DNA of 64,000 bases from Anthoceros angustus (taxonomy: Eukaryota > Streptophyta > Anthocerotopsida > Anthocerotales > Anthocerotaceae). The stretch covers positions 619,884-683,883 of the forward strand of contig MU008180.1 of assembly GCA_010909165.1 (NCBI GenBank). Reading direction: 5' to 3'. A program made the translations under genes and the position numbers. The notes beneath the pieces are model-generated. The model was not told the DNA's origin. It was given only the letters and a program-made list of their open reading frames with translations, and searched no databases. This document shows, one piece after another, positions 55,002 to 64,000 of the stretch. How positions within the stretch are numbered: position 1 is the first letter of the stretch; each line of letters starts with the position of its first letter.

Positions 55002-55556
55002 ATGGGTCTAAACAAAATAGATTCCACCAAATTGGTATTAAAAAAATCAGCACGTCATGTGGCATTCTCCAAGAGAAAAATAGGCTTATTGAAGAAAGCT
55101 GCTGAAATATCTACTATGTGTAATATAGAAATTGCCATTATTATTTTTTCTGAAAATAATAAAATGTATACTTTTGCTCATCCAGACATAGAATATGCTA
55201 TTACAAAATATAAGGTCATGAACAAAATATTTCCATACAACCGAGTCGTTGAACAATCGTCAATGACTGCAAGCCAGAATACGATAAAGTACATAGAAGG
55301 ACATGTGGCACAACTAAATGATATGCTTGAGGGAATAAGAAAGGATACTAGCAATGAGCAAAACAAACGGAAGAGGTATGAAGAAATTAAGACAATATTA
55401 CGCAAAGAAAATTGTCATAACATATCTCAAAAGCGTGTGGATGACCAATCGAGAGCAGAGTTGAGAACATCTATCATCCAAATAGAGGAAAATATTAAGT
55501 ACTTACATGCACTTAATGCTCAGATAGAAAGTGTGGATTCAGAAGAAAACATTTGA
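55002..55556 (+). CDS. Type I (Malpha-like) MADS-box protein, AT-rich and intronless
   Basis: This 184-residue frame has an N-terminal MADS domain: KLVLKKSARHVAFSKRKIGL, LKKAAEISTMCNIEIAIIIF, then SENNKMYTFAHPDIEYAI. The FAHPD continuation after the domain is the mark of the Malpha (AGL62-like) group. The rest is a short helical region (QLNDMLEGIRKD, EENIKYLHALNAQIES). There is no intron and no K domain, as usual for type I. Codon use is strongly AT-biased, in sharp contrast to the GC-rich genes nearby. The stop at 55554-55556 overlaps a second frame that continues with conserved-looking, duplicated sequence, so the protein may be truncated by a frameshift. Malpha proteins act in female gametophyte and endosperm or spore development in flowering plants; the role here is unknown. 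Confidence 0.85.
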   Translation: MGLNKIDSTKLVLKKSARHVAFSKRKIGLLKKAAEISTMCNIEIAIIIFSENNKMYTFAHPDIEYAITKYKVMNKIFPYNRVVEQSSMTASQNTIKYIEGHVAQLNDMLEGIRKDTSNEQNKRKRYEEIKTILRKENCHNISQKRVDDQSRAELRTSIIQIEENIKYLHALNAQIESVDSEENI

Positions 55557-55830
55557 CTGATGCAACTGTGCAAGATGGTGCAGCACTATTGTCCTTCCAA
55601 CCTATACGAGGTTTTAATTTTTATCGTCCCATCATCAAAGAAGTAGCAAATACGATAGTTGATGGCACTACACACGAAAGAGCAATAGTCTGGTACCAGG
55701 TTTTAATGTTCATCATCCTATTATCAATGAAAAAGTAGGTCCAATGATTGATGGAACTACACAGAAAAGAACAGCATAATGGTCCTTCCAACCTAGCGGA
55801 GGCCCATGGTGAAGAGTGTGACCAAAGTAG
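55557..55830 (+). pseudogene. Frameshifted C-terminal extension of the Malpha-like MADS gene, internally duplicated
   Basis: Directly after the MADS stop another frame (from ATG 55553, overlapping by 4 bases) reads ATVQDGAALLSFQPI then GFNFYRPIIKEVANTIVDGT. About 90 bases later a related segment encodes FNVHHPIINEK and MIDGTTQKRTA. The two segments look like a coding duplication, now broken by a frame change and a stop. This suggests the original protein was longer. Confidence 0.5.
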
Positions 55831-55889
55831 AATGATATTTTACTTTGTGGAGTCCGCCTAGAATGATATTTTACTTTGTGGAGTCCGCC
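55828..55889 (+). repeat. 31-bp perfect tandem duplication
   Basis: The phrase AGAATGATATTTTACTTTGT plus GGAGTCCGCC occurs twice back to back with a one- or two-base spacer. Confidence 0.9.
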
Positions 55890-56776
55890 GCAAGACAATA
55901 ATCCCCCTCGATTATATAAGTTTATGGATTTTAGACAAATTTTATGTTTTTGGTATGTGTTTAGACAATACTAGAAGACAATCTATAGATCCATAGGCAA
56001 TTAGAAGAAGAAGGAGTCTATTGTAGTCCATGTGGACAGAATTTTTTCTATAATAAAATTTGATACTTAACAACTTGTACTATAGTGTGACTCAGCTACT
56101 TGCACCTACGATATTCACTCCATCTAGGCACCCCATCTAAGTACCAAATTGGTATTTAACAACTTGTACCAGGGTGTGGCGCAGCCTAAGCTTCTACCTG
56201 TACAAAGGGCATCCACTCCCTCTAGGTTAAGGATCCTATCCCCTCTGCCCTTCACTTGTGCGAAATCTTAGCTTGACAAGCTGGGTCTGATTGGCCCATG
56301 CTCTTGTCGGCCCCGATGGGCGACATGACTTTGTTCTTTTGGCTTGGCGGGCAGTGCCACAGCACTCGGAGGTCGCCCACGCACGGGACACCCATGTGAT
56401 AGGAAATGACATCCTTCCCGCGCGACCATCACGTCTGAGAATAGCAGCCGAGCCCAGCCGAGACTCCTGTGCTTGGGAACAGCAAAGCACGACGCACGAC
56501 GTGGTGCGGCAGTCGCCTTGCCGCGGCAGGCGCGGCTCGCTTTCCGCCACTGCGCGGCAGCAGTGAACGCCGAGGATCGAAGCCGCTGCTGCTGCTTCCC
56601 TTAAAGCTACCCGCATTCCCACATGCTGTATTCAATCCGCCGTGCTGTCTCCGCAGTCCTCTTGCGTCTTCCTCCAGTGCCACGACAAGGCCTTGGACGC
56701 CGTGACTGCGACCTCGTCTGGTGGATGGCGATGCAGGTGTGAGCTTCTGCTGCTCCGGATCCCTCTACCGCCCACC
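55890..56776. other. Spacer with a dispersed-repeat fragment; promoter of the CAP gene
   Basis: A diverged dispersed-repeat copy lies at about 56063-56232 (ACTTAACAACTTGTACTATA, CACCCCATCTAAGTACCAA, and a partial second unit). From 56240 GC content rises and the 5' UTR of the CAP gene follows. No other gene is seen. Confidence 0.6.
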
Positions 56777-57930
56777 ATGAGGACCTCCCTCGCCGCCCTC
56801 GCTGCCCTGGCGTTCGGCTTGCTCCTGGCAGTCGCGGATGGGTCCAGCCTCGCAGCCTCGCAGGAGGACGCGGTATCGGTGCTCGTAGCGTCGCGCCGGC
56901 ACCTTCTCGGGGTCGGCGGCTCCGGTTCCCTCCCGCACCGCGCCCTGCTCTCGCATTCCGAGATGGCCGAGGGGTACAAGGTGTTCGAGCCCAAGAAGCC
57001 GAAGAAGGGGAGGAAGGAGACGAAGCCCAAGCCCAAGCCCAAGCCTACGCACAAGAAGCAGCCCGAGTACAAGGCGGAGAAGAAGTACGCGTCCAAGCAC
57101 CTGCCGAGCGACCTGAAGAAGAAGGCTTACGGGTCCGGGAAGCACTACTTCCACTCCCGCAAGATCAAGGGCAGGAAGATCCACCGCCATTCCAAGGCCT
57201 CAGGATCGCCACCACCGGTGTACAGGCCTACTCCCAGCCCTCCTCCTCCGGTCTACAAGCCCGAGCCCAAGCCCAAGACTCCTCGTTCTCCTCCTCCGCC
57301 GCAGAAGCTTCCCGGCCGGAAGACCGTGTCTCCGGGATACAAGCTCCTGTCTCCTCCCCCTCCCTCTCCAGCGTACCGGACGAATGCCCCGTCCCCGCCC
57401 ACCGGCAACGCGTACCAGCAGTCGTTTCTGGCTCCGCACAACGCTGCGCGCGCCAGGAAGTCGCTGCCTCCTCTGAGCTGGGACCCCGTGCTGGAGGCCT
57501 ACGCGCGGAAGTGGGGAAACCACCAGCGGGACACGGACAACTGTAACCTGGTGCATTCCGATGGCGATTACGGGGAGAATCTGTTCTGGGGCTACGGCGC
57601 TCCCTACACTGCGGCTGACGCAGTGGCGTCGTGGACTGAGGAGGAGAAGTACTACAACTACGGCAGCAACACCTGCCGCGGAGGCCAGATGTGTGGGCAT
57701 TACACTCAGGTACCATCGATCGCGGCCCTTCCCGGACTCGCTCTTGTTCTTCATTTGTGTGAATTTGTCGTCCGCAGTCCGCTTCTGCTTACCACTTGAA
57801 CGGGCCGCAGGTTGTGTGGAAATCGACCACCAAGCTGGGATGTGCCACCATCAACTGTAAAGATTCCGCCATCTTCATCATCTGCAGCTACAACCCACCA
57901 GGGAACTACATTGGCGAGAAGCCATACTGA
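56777..57930 (+). CDS. Secreted CAP/PR-1 protein with a Lys-Pro and extensin-like stalk
   Basis: Two exons (56777-57709 and 57811-57930, intron 101 nt) give 350 residues. Residues 1-22 are a signal peptide (MRTSLAALAALAFGLLLAVA...). Residues about 70-115 are a basic stretch with repeated KPKPK; residues about 145-205 are an extensin-like stalk with PPPVYRP, SPPPPVYKP and SPPPPSPAYR, expected to be hydroxylated and glycosylated in the wall. The CAP domain (about 213-350) starts FLAPHNAARARKSLPPLSWD and holds YARKWGNHQRDTDNCNLVHS, YGENLFWGYG, the HYTQVVWKSTTKLGCA signature completed across the splice, and the closing CSYNPPGNYIGEKPY. The paired His and Glu residues and the disulfide Cys are present. 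PR-1 proteins bind sterols and are linked to defence. The stalk-plus-CAP fusion is uncommon among flowering-plant PR-1 but known in early plants and algae. Confidence 0.92.
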
Positions 57931-58860
57931 TTTCCGTGCCTCGGATTGGGGCATGTGAGCAGACCTGAGAAGCTCCGGAAATACTGCTCCCGGTCTGCTT
58001 GCGTTGTGATGTGCACTGGCTTCCCCGGAAGATATTTGTTGCTGCCGCGCCACTGGCACCCCAGATGATTTCAAGTTACAACACTTTGGGATTTTTTTGC
58101 TTTTGGGATTATGAAAGGTCTTCGTCTGCTAGTCCTAAGGTACAGGTACAGAGTGAAGGACCTTCGTCCAAGAGCTTTCAGAGCGTTTAGAATTTGCTGA
58201 GACTATGCCCATCTGCCGTGATTGATGCCCGTCCTTGTAAAACGTTGCGACCATTCAGTGCAGGTGTGCGTGGACTGATTTTGAGTTGTTACGATGGTGT
58301 ATCATCCGTAGGTGGGCTCTTCATTTTAGGAATTGTTGAGCTCTTTGAATAAAAAGTTTGTGCTCTGTCCAGGGCACTTGTTCAAGATTTGCGCTATGTC
58401 CACGGATTTGCATCCGGTATGTCTCTATCCACCGAACAAGGCTTGGAAGCTCATCAAAATCTCCCGTTGCATCGCATGCTGTAAAAATGGAAGAAGGACG
58501 AGGGAATAGGAAGAAAATACATGCAGAGGCCCCGCCAACCGCCTTCTCCACTGCTCCGCATCGCTGGGCCAGCACTCTCGAGTACCTACGTGGTACTCGG
58601 GGGACAAAATGTTGCCAGCTTTCCAGACGACACAAACCTGGAAAATGGCCCCGCGCCAGTCCATGTAGCCTCTCTCAGGTTTCTCCTCTCTCAGGTTTCT
58701 CTTCCTCCGCCTCTTCAACAACTTCCTTTCTTCTGAAGAGAGGAAGGCTTGGAGGGTCTCACCGTGGCTTCCCTTTCCGTCGTCCACCACTGGAACACAG
58801 TGGCCAGTGTGGCAATTACATTGGGGTTGGGCTACCCTAATTTGGAATCTGAAGCTTTCT
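57931..58860. other. 3' UTR and spacer after the CAP gene
   Basis: No gene is recognised. A segment at about 58410-58510 recurs at 62955-63125. Open frames on either strand here have no known similarity. Confidence 0.45.
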
Positions 58861-59815
58861 AGACGAAGAAGAAGAATTTTATTTAAGTCCTCTAAGGATG
58901 GATTTCCGTCGTGGGACATGGTACTTAACCAAACTTGTACCAAGGGCATCCATTCCCTTTAGAGACCCCATCTAAGTACCGATTTGAGCGCAGGATGCTT
59001 AGTTATCCTTAATCTGTGTCCATTTGGCCTAAGCCATTTGGACACACATTCTAGAGAAGAGCGTGTGCGCTTTCCTAGGGGAGAAGAAGAAGAATTTTAT
59101 TTAAGTCTACTAAGGTCGGATTTTCATATGGAACTTTATACCTAAGTGGAAGCTTTTGTATAGAGGAGTGTGTGCTTTCCCTTAGGGGAGAATGAAGAAG
59201 AAAATTTTATTTCCCTAGGGGAAGAATGAAGAAGAAAATTTTATTTAAGTCCACTAAGGACAGAGTTTTGAGAAGCTTTTTTAGAGAGGAGCGTGTGCTT
59301 TCATGGGGGGAGAATGAAGAAGAATATTTTATTTAAGTCCACTAAGAACGAATTTTTGTCATGGGACTTGGTACTTAATAATTTGTACCATGGTCAAATT
59401 GGGAAGCTTTTCTAGAGAGGAGTATATGCTTTCCTAGGAGGAGAAAAGAAGAAGAATCTTAAAAGAAAAAAAAATTATTTATGTTCACCAAGGACAAATT
59501 CCAGGCATGGGACTTGGTACTTAACAATTTGTACCATGGTGTGCCTAGGCTTTCTTGCACAAAGAGCATCCACTTAACAACTTGTACCATGGTGTACCTA
59601 AGCTACTTGCACCAAGGGCATCCACTTAACAACTTGTACCATGGTGTGCCTAAGCTACTTGCACCAAGGACATCCACTTAACAACTAGTACCATGGTGTA
59701 CCTAAGCTACTTGTACCAAGGGCATCCACTCCCTTTAAAGACCCCATCTAAGTACCGATCTCAGCGCATGATGCTTAATAACAACGTTCTTATAAATGTG
59801 TGTCCATGGCCTAGG
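58861..59815 (+). repeat. Array of dispersed-repeat fragments with internal 52-bp tandem
   Basis: At least five partial copies of the dispersed repeat lie head to tail, each starting with (GAA)n and ATTTTATTTAAGTCCACTAAG. The first (58861-59050) reaches the terminal hairpin (59014-59047). The middle copies share an extra left segment (AGAGAGGAGCGTGTGCTTTC). The last (59450-59815) carries a 52-53-bp unit four times (starts near 59519, 59572, 59624 and 59676). Confidence 0.85.
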
Positions 59816-60034
59816 ATGTAACACGTGGTTGTAGCAGGGTTGTTCGAAGCTTAGGTAGGAAGTTTTCCACTTTGGTAGATTTCTAGTAGGGTAGCTTACC
59901 CCGTTTGTGTTCCCTACGATGACGAAAAGGGCAGCCCGGTTGCGTCCCTCCAAGCTTTGGATGTTCACCTTGCCTCCCAAGCTTATGATATTCCCTTGCC
60001 TCTTGAGCTTCTGTTGTTCACCGTGGGTCTTGAG

Positions 60035-60352
60035 AGCAGCAAGATGTTGTTCAAGAGGCAGAGAAGAGCAGCAAGATGTTGTTCAAGAGGCAGAGAAGAG
60101 CAGCAAGATGTTGTTCAAGAGGCAGAGAAGAGCAGCAAGATGTTGTTCAAGAGGCGGAGAAAAGCAAGATGTTGTTCAAGGCGGAAGCGGCAAGATGTTG
60201 TTCAAGAGGCGAGAAGAGCAGCAAGATGTTGTTCAAGAGGCGAGAAGAGCAAGATGTTGTTCAAGAGGCGAGAGAAGAGCAGCAAGATGTTGTTCAAGAG
60301 GCGGAAGCGGCAAGATGTTGTTCAAGAGGAGCGAAGATGTTGTTCAAGAGGC
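60035..60352 (+). repeat. 32-bp minisatellite, about 11 units
   Basis: The first units start with AAGATGTTGTTCAAGAGGCA at 60041, 60073, 60105 and 60137, exactly 32 bp apart. Later units lose 3-9 bases each and spread to 60352. No stop occurs in the three forward frames of the regular units. Confidence 0.95.
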
Positions 60353-61093
60353 AGAAAGAGAAACCTTGAAGATAATAAATGGGGCGCTTTGAAGCACCTT
60401 GTGACTTCTTCAAGGCAGCATGTTGTTGGCATATTTTTTATCTAGGTCGCTCCCCTTATGCTATGGATATGAAAGAGATCTGCAAAAGACATCCATGAGT
60501 CAGGCCATAAGAAGGTATAACATCTCGATTTGCTTTGAATTTAAGGGCCACAAGCATATGTCGTCACGAGGACGAGCTGTTGCGAGCAGGTTCACAGAAA
60601 GCAGGGTGTTGTTTTTTTTCTACTGTTTCAGAACAACCAACATGTAAACCATGGTCTAGAGATGTCGTTCTCCTTGCACCATTTCGAACCAAGCACCTTG
60701 GTGACCCATTGCGCAGAGGGAAAGCTAGTGAGGGTAATGAGCATGAGGGACTGTTAGCGTAGGGCTTCCGGATGCTTCTGAACAGTGAATCTGCTGGCCA
60801 ATTGGTGGCATGTTTCTGCAGACTGGAATCCCGCTTCATAGCCTGTCCATGGGGACTTGTGTTCTTCCAGCGAGCGGAGCAGCTTACCATCAATTCAGGC
60901 GTGTATAGGAGTTACTGGCGGATTATAAAAATGAGTCCCCTACATCGTCCGACATGACATTTATAACGAACCAGGCCCATCGTCTACGACTCTTCGTGCC
61001 CGACCTTTTTCTCTTAGCCTTGTGGCTTCAGGTCCATCACGGCGGCCGCGAGGCCTCCACTCCTGCACTCTCTGTTCCGTACTGAATGCCTGA
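60353..61093. other. Non-coding spacer
   Basis: No gene is recognised in either strand. Confidence 0.5.
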
Positions 61094-61335
61094 TTCGTTC
61101 TGCAGAAGATCCCGAACGAGGGGACTGCAACTCTGCTTACTTCTTTGCTGATTGTGTGAAACTGCCTTGCCTCGTTCGCAGAAGATCCCGAACGAAGGAC
61201 TGCAAATTTGCTTGTTTCTTTGCTGATTGTGTGAAACTGCCCAGGCTCGTTCGCTCGTTCTGCAGGAGATCCGAACGAGGGACTGCAACTCTACTTGTTT
61301 CTTTGCTGACTGTGTGAAACTGCCCTGCCTCGTTT
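61094..61335 (-). repeat. About 80-bp tandem repeat, three units
   Basis: Each unit runs from a TCGTTC..CAGAAGATCC start through GAACGAGGGACTGCAA to CTTTGCTGATTGTGTGAAAC and CTGCC. Units start near 61094, 61172 and 61255. Open frames across them are a by-product of the repeat. Confidence 0.9.
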
Positions 61336-62954
61336 TGCTTCATGTACTGTGCTGATGTATGCGTACTAACCAGCCACTGCATGCCCGCGCTCAACAGTCT
61401 TAGCTATCTAGCCTGTATAGACATAGTAGTTTGGACTTAGTGACTTACCTTGTCAAACTGTGCACTCGGTTGTCAAGCTTCATGTCTGCGTTTGAATGTG
61501 TTATAGTTCCCCTCAAATTTCTCTTCATCGACGGGATTGCAGAGTGCAGGATCCAGGAGCTTGTGAAGAAGAACAGTTCCGTCGTTTTGGAGCTGAACAC
61601 TCTGAGCTACAATACTGGCAATTTGGGAACTTTCAAGGCTCAGTTGTATGGGTGACAGACCCGTGCATTCACGATGTCTAGCTTTGCACGACGGTCTGCA
61701 GGAGCTGTTCAGCTGATTGTGGGATTCTTGTGTGGCATAAATCCCTTGGCTTGGTAAGGGGTTAAGCTGTGTAGTCGGCTCTCCGATGTTCGTACGTCCA
61801 ATGTCTCACCTTTCCTGCTCAGATGCTGCCTTTCGATTACCCGCCGTATATGTGGAGCATGGCCTCCTTTTTACTCCCTCAACCTCGTCGCCACACTCCG
61901 CTTGTACAAGATGGCCTCTCCGTTTTCATGATGGCTTCCTCAAGGATTCCATTCTGCCACTTCATCCCACCTGCCGGCATTCGCACAGATTTCCCCAGCT
62001 GCATAAGGAATTTGCGTGCCCAGTTCTCAGCATCGGTGCCCACCCGCTCCACGAGGAGCATCCAACAAGACCACCATGCCACTAGTATGATAATCCGTGC
62101 GCAGACAGAACAGTCGTTGTTATCTGGAAGAATCCCTCGCTCAGCCACGTCTTCGAAAGATCGATTCGCACTTTGACATCGACATGTTGAGCATAAACAC
62201 TCAGCACCACTGTGCCCTATGAGCTAGCACCCCTTCGAGTAATCGGTGGCACGCTTCTCAACCTCCCGCATTTCTGTTACACGCCCAACAGGCTGCAGCA
62301 GCTCACACGCACACGAGCTTGTCCCAAATTTTCGCGTACCGCTGCTTGCTCTACTGCAGGACTAGGGCTCCCACGTTGGCACACACGCTCCCAGGGAGCA
62401 CACGAGTGTGCCGCTATCTGCTCCACCCATGCCTTCCTCAACTTTCAACCCTGATAACAGTACATACATCCACAGCCAGGACATCCCCATGGACCCCCCC
62501 TCCAGTCACAGCAGTCCATGTCATATCACCTCTTGTCGCAGCCTGTGAACCACAGCAAAGCATCTGAAGCGGGAACCAAGAAAGAGCGATCCGAACGATC
62601 GACCATCCGAACAACAACAGATGTCCAGCAGTGGCCACTGGTGACGAGTGGCGCGGGGAGAAGCCCCACTGACAGGAGCAGTCCCACCCCGAGAGCCCTG
62701 TCGGGATACGTGGCCGCCGGAAAGCCCTGCCAGTCACATAGCCTGCCTGCCACAGCGCACACACACACACACAGATCCGATGGATACCGGAAGAATGAAA
62801 TTATATGCTTTTAGACTACAGTGAAATTTAGAGCAGAAGCCGGTGGCCGGTCAGTGAGCCCGACGCAAAACCCTAGCATCAGACATCCGATCACAACAAC
62901 TCTACACAACAAACAACAACAAAACCACAGTCCACCGTGCGAGTCGCCATCGCT
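61336..62954. other. Non-coding spacer
   Basis: Short frames on both strands (for example 61786-62176) show no recognisable domain. A (CA)n run lies at about 62758-62774. I see nothing else. Confidence 0.45.
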
Positions 62955-63125
62955 GTAGGTCTATATCCACCGAACAGGCCTTGGAAGCTCATCCAAATCT
63001 CGTCACAACATCGCATGCACTAGAAAAAGCCTTGAAAGCTCATCCAAATCCCGTCACACCATCGCATGCAGTAGAAAATGGAAGAACGAATGAGGAAAAG
63101 ATGGACGAACAAAATAGGAAGTACA
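62955..63125 (+). repeat. Segment shared with 58410-58510, tandemly doubled
   Basis: TCCACCGAACAGGCCTTGGA and GCTCATCCAAATC..ATCGCATGCA match the other copy, and the second half occurs twice here (about 62981-63025 and 63032-63075). Confidence 0.85.
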
Positions 63126-63204
63126 ATATATATACACATGGAGGTAGACTGTACGGAGGAGTGCCACATGCACCCAAGGCAGCCCACATTGGCATCCGGG
63201 CCAA

Positions 63205-63380
63205 CAGAGAGACGTGTTCTAGAGTCTGAATCTAAGTACATGCGGTGTGAATGGGGAGCATGCGGTGTGAATGGGGAGGGGCAGCAAAGGCTAACGTACG
63301 GAGAGACGTGTTCTAGAGTCTGAATCCAAGTACATGCGGTGTGAATGGGGAGCGGCAGCAAAGGCTACCGTACGGAGCAC
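63205..63380 (+). repeat. 94-bp direct duplication
   Basis: The phrase GACGTGTTCTAGAGTCTGAA starts at 63211 and again at 63305. A shorter CATGCGGTGTGAATGGGGAG unit is also doubled inside the first copy. Confidence 0.88.
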
Positions 63381-64000
63381 ACGTCCCACCCCGGGTCAAG
63401 TGGAGAGCCATCAGGCGACATGTGGTGCAGGAGCTACAGTCCTGCAGTCGGGAGAACCGAGTCGGCTCTGGCCTGAGCCCGCAGTTGGCCTAACCGCGCC
63501 CACGGCCCGTCTCTGACATTTCATTTATGCGATTGCGACTGGTAATGCGCGATGTAAGCTTTGGTTTGGAGCTGGCCTGTTGGCTGCGCCTGCCTTCGTT
63601 TCCGGTCCCGGGGCCCCGCCAAAAGACACTCTCCAAAGCCCCTCTTCCAAATTCCCCGCCCAGCTGCCGCAGCCGCTCGCCCAGCCTTCCGCCTGCTGCA
63701 GCCGCTGCCGGTGGCCGCCTCGCCCCGCCAATTCCCCGGCCGAGATCGGCGTCTCCGGGCTCCGATCTGCTGCTCCCGGCCGCCGCCGGATTGCCGGCTC
63801 TGCCCCAGCTGCCGGCCGCCGGCAGGCCGGATCGACTGCATTGTCCTCTCGTCTCGCTATTCATGGCGCCGGTGCGCGGGACGGCGCAATTCCGCGGCCA
63901 GGGTGCGGGGCGGAGGAGGTAGGACAGGGCGGGGGAGCTGGAAGTGAGGGTCGGAGGCATGGAATCCAGGGCCGGCTTGCGGTGCAGGCGGGGGTTGCGG
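63381..64000. other. GC-rich edge region, possible promoter of a gene beyond the window
   Basis: From about 63590 the GC content is high and many frames are open by composition alone. ATGs on the + strand at 63863 and 63959 could start a gene that continues past the window, but nothing identifiable is encoded. Confidence 0.35.

Noticed and set aside
58425-58949. 174-codon minus-strand frame
   Set aside because: It runs into a dispersed-repeat copy and has no recognisable domain.
59907-60445. Two overlapping 160-codon frames with a Cys/Arg/Lys repeat
   Set aside because: They come from the 32-bp minisatellite, which is open in every forward frame; no start context or conserved end is seen.
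63527-63947. Several 100-150-codon frames on both strands
   Set aside because: High GC content leaves all frames open; composition is Pro/Ala/Arg-rich and no domain is seen.

Overview
The window is nuclear DNA of a green plant of the streptophyte lineage. The evidence is a full-length EMB1270-type chloroplast PPR protein, a VIP3-type WD40 protein, plant-type GCP3, DCC1, ERMP1-like M28 peptidase, type I MADS-box genes, an HNH protein of the plant organellar type, and a Ty3/Gypsy LTR retrotransposon primed by initiator-Met tRNA. Introns are short (about 70-220 nt, GT-AG) and genes sit roughly 4-5 kb apart, so the genome is compact. I cannot name the species; a bryophyte, lycophyte or charophyte alga would all fit.

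Layout. 635-3208 (+) is a class 3 / diacylglycerol-type lipase. 3831-5725 (+) is a type II membrane protein of the CAP10/GT90 glycosyltransferase family. 5898-11850 is a dispersed repeat split by a decayed 5.7-kb Gypsy element with both LTRs and a 5-bp target duplication. 12123-14138 (-) is an HNH endonuclease-domain gene of seven exons. 14139-17550 is mostly non-coding and holds a 76-bp tandem repeat and two further copies of the dispersed repeat. 17551-18630 (-) is a coiled-coil multi-TM protein of unknown role. It is divergent from an Mgamma-like MADS gene with a glutamine-rich tail (19200-20927, +).

From 21367 to 32981 all genes are on the + strand: choline/ethanolamine kinase, guanylate kinase, a TIC32/retinol-dehydrogenase-like SDR, and a large multi-exon ERMP1-like metallopeptidase. 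Then come a small membrane protein (-), the intronless 1466-residue PPR gene (+), an equilibrative nucleoside transporter (+), DCC1 (-, tail to tail with the transporter), a coiled-coil protein with UVR-like helical hairpins (-), GCP3 (-) and VIP3 (+, head to head with GCP3). From 52478 to the end the sequence is mostly AT-rich and repeat-rich. It holds an AT-rich intronless Malpha-like MADS gene (55002-55556), a secreted CAP/PR-1 protein with a Pro/Lys-rich stalk (56777-57930), an array of dispersed-repeat fragments (58861-59815), and several minisatellites.

Most genes are single-copy housekeeping functions: lipid metabolism, nucleotide metabolism, chloroplast RNA handling, cohesion, microtubule nucleation and Paf1C/Ski. 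They are not an operon and I see no shared pathway. I found no clear new multi-gene system. The parts most worth a second look are the uncharacterised dispersed repeat with a hairpin end and the retrotransposon nested in it, the two unusual type I MADS loci, stop-free introns whose length is a multiple of three, an intron made almost wholly of an 8-bp pyrimidine microsatellite, and the unidentified coiled-coil/TM protein.
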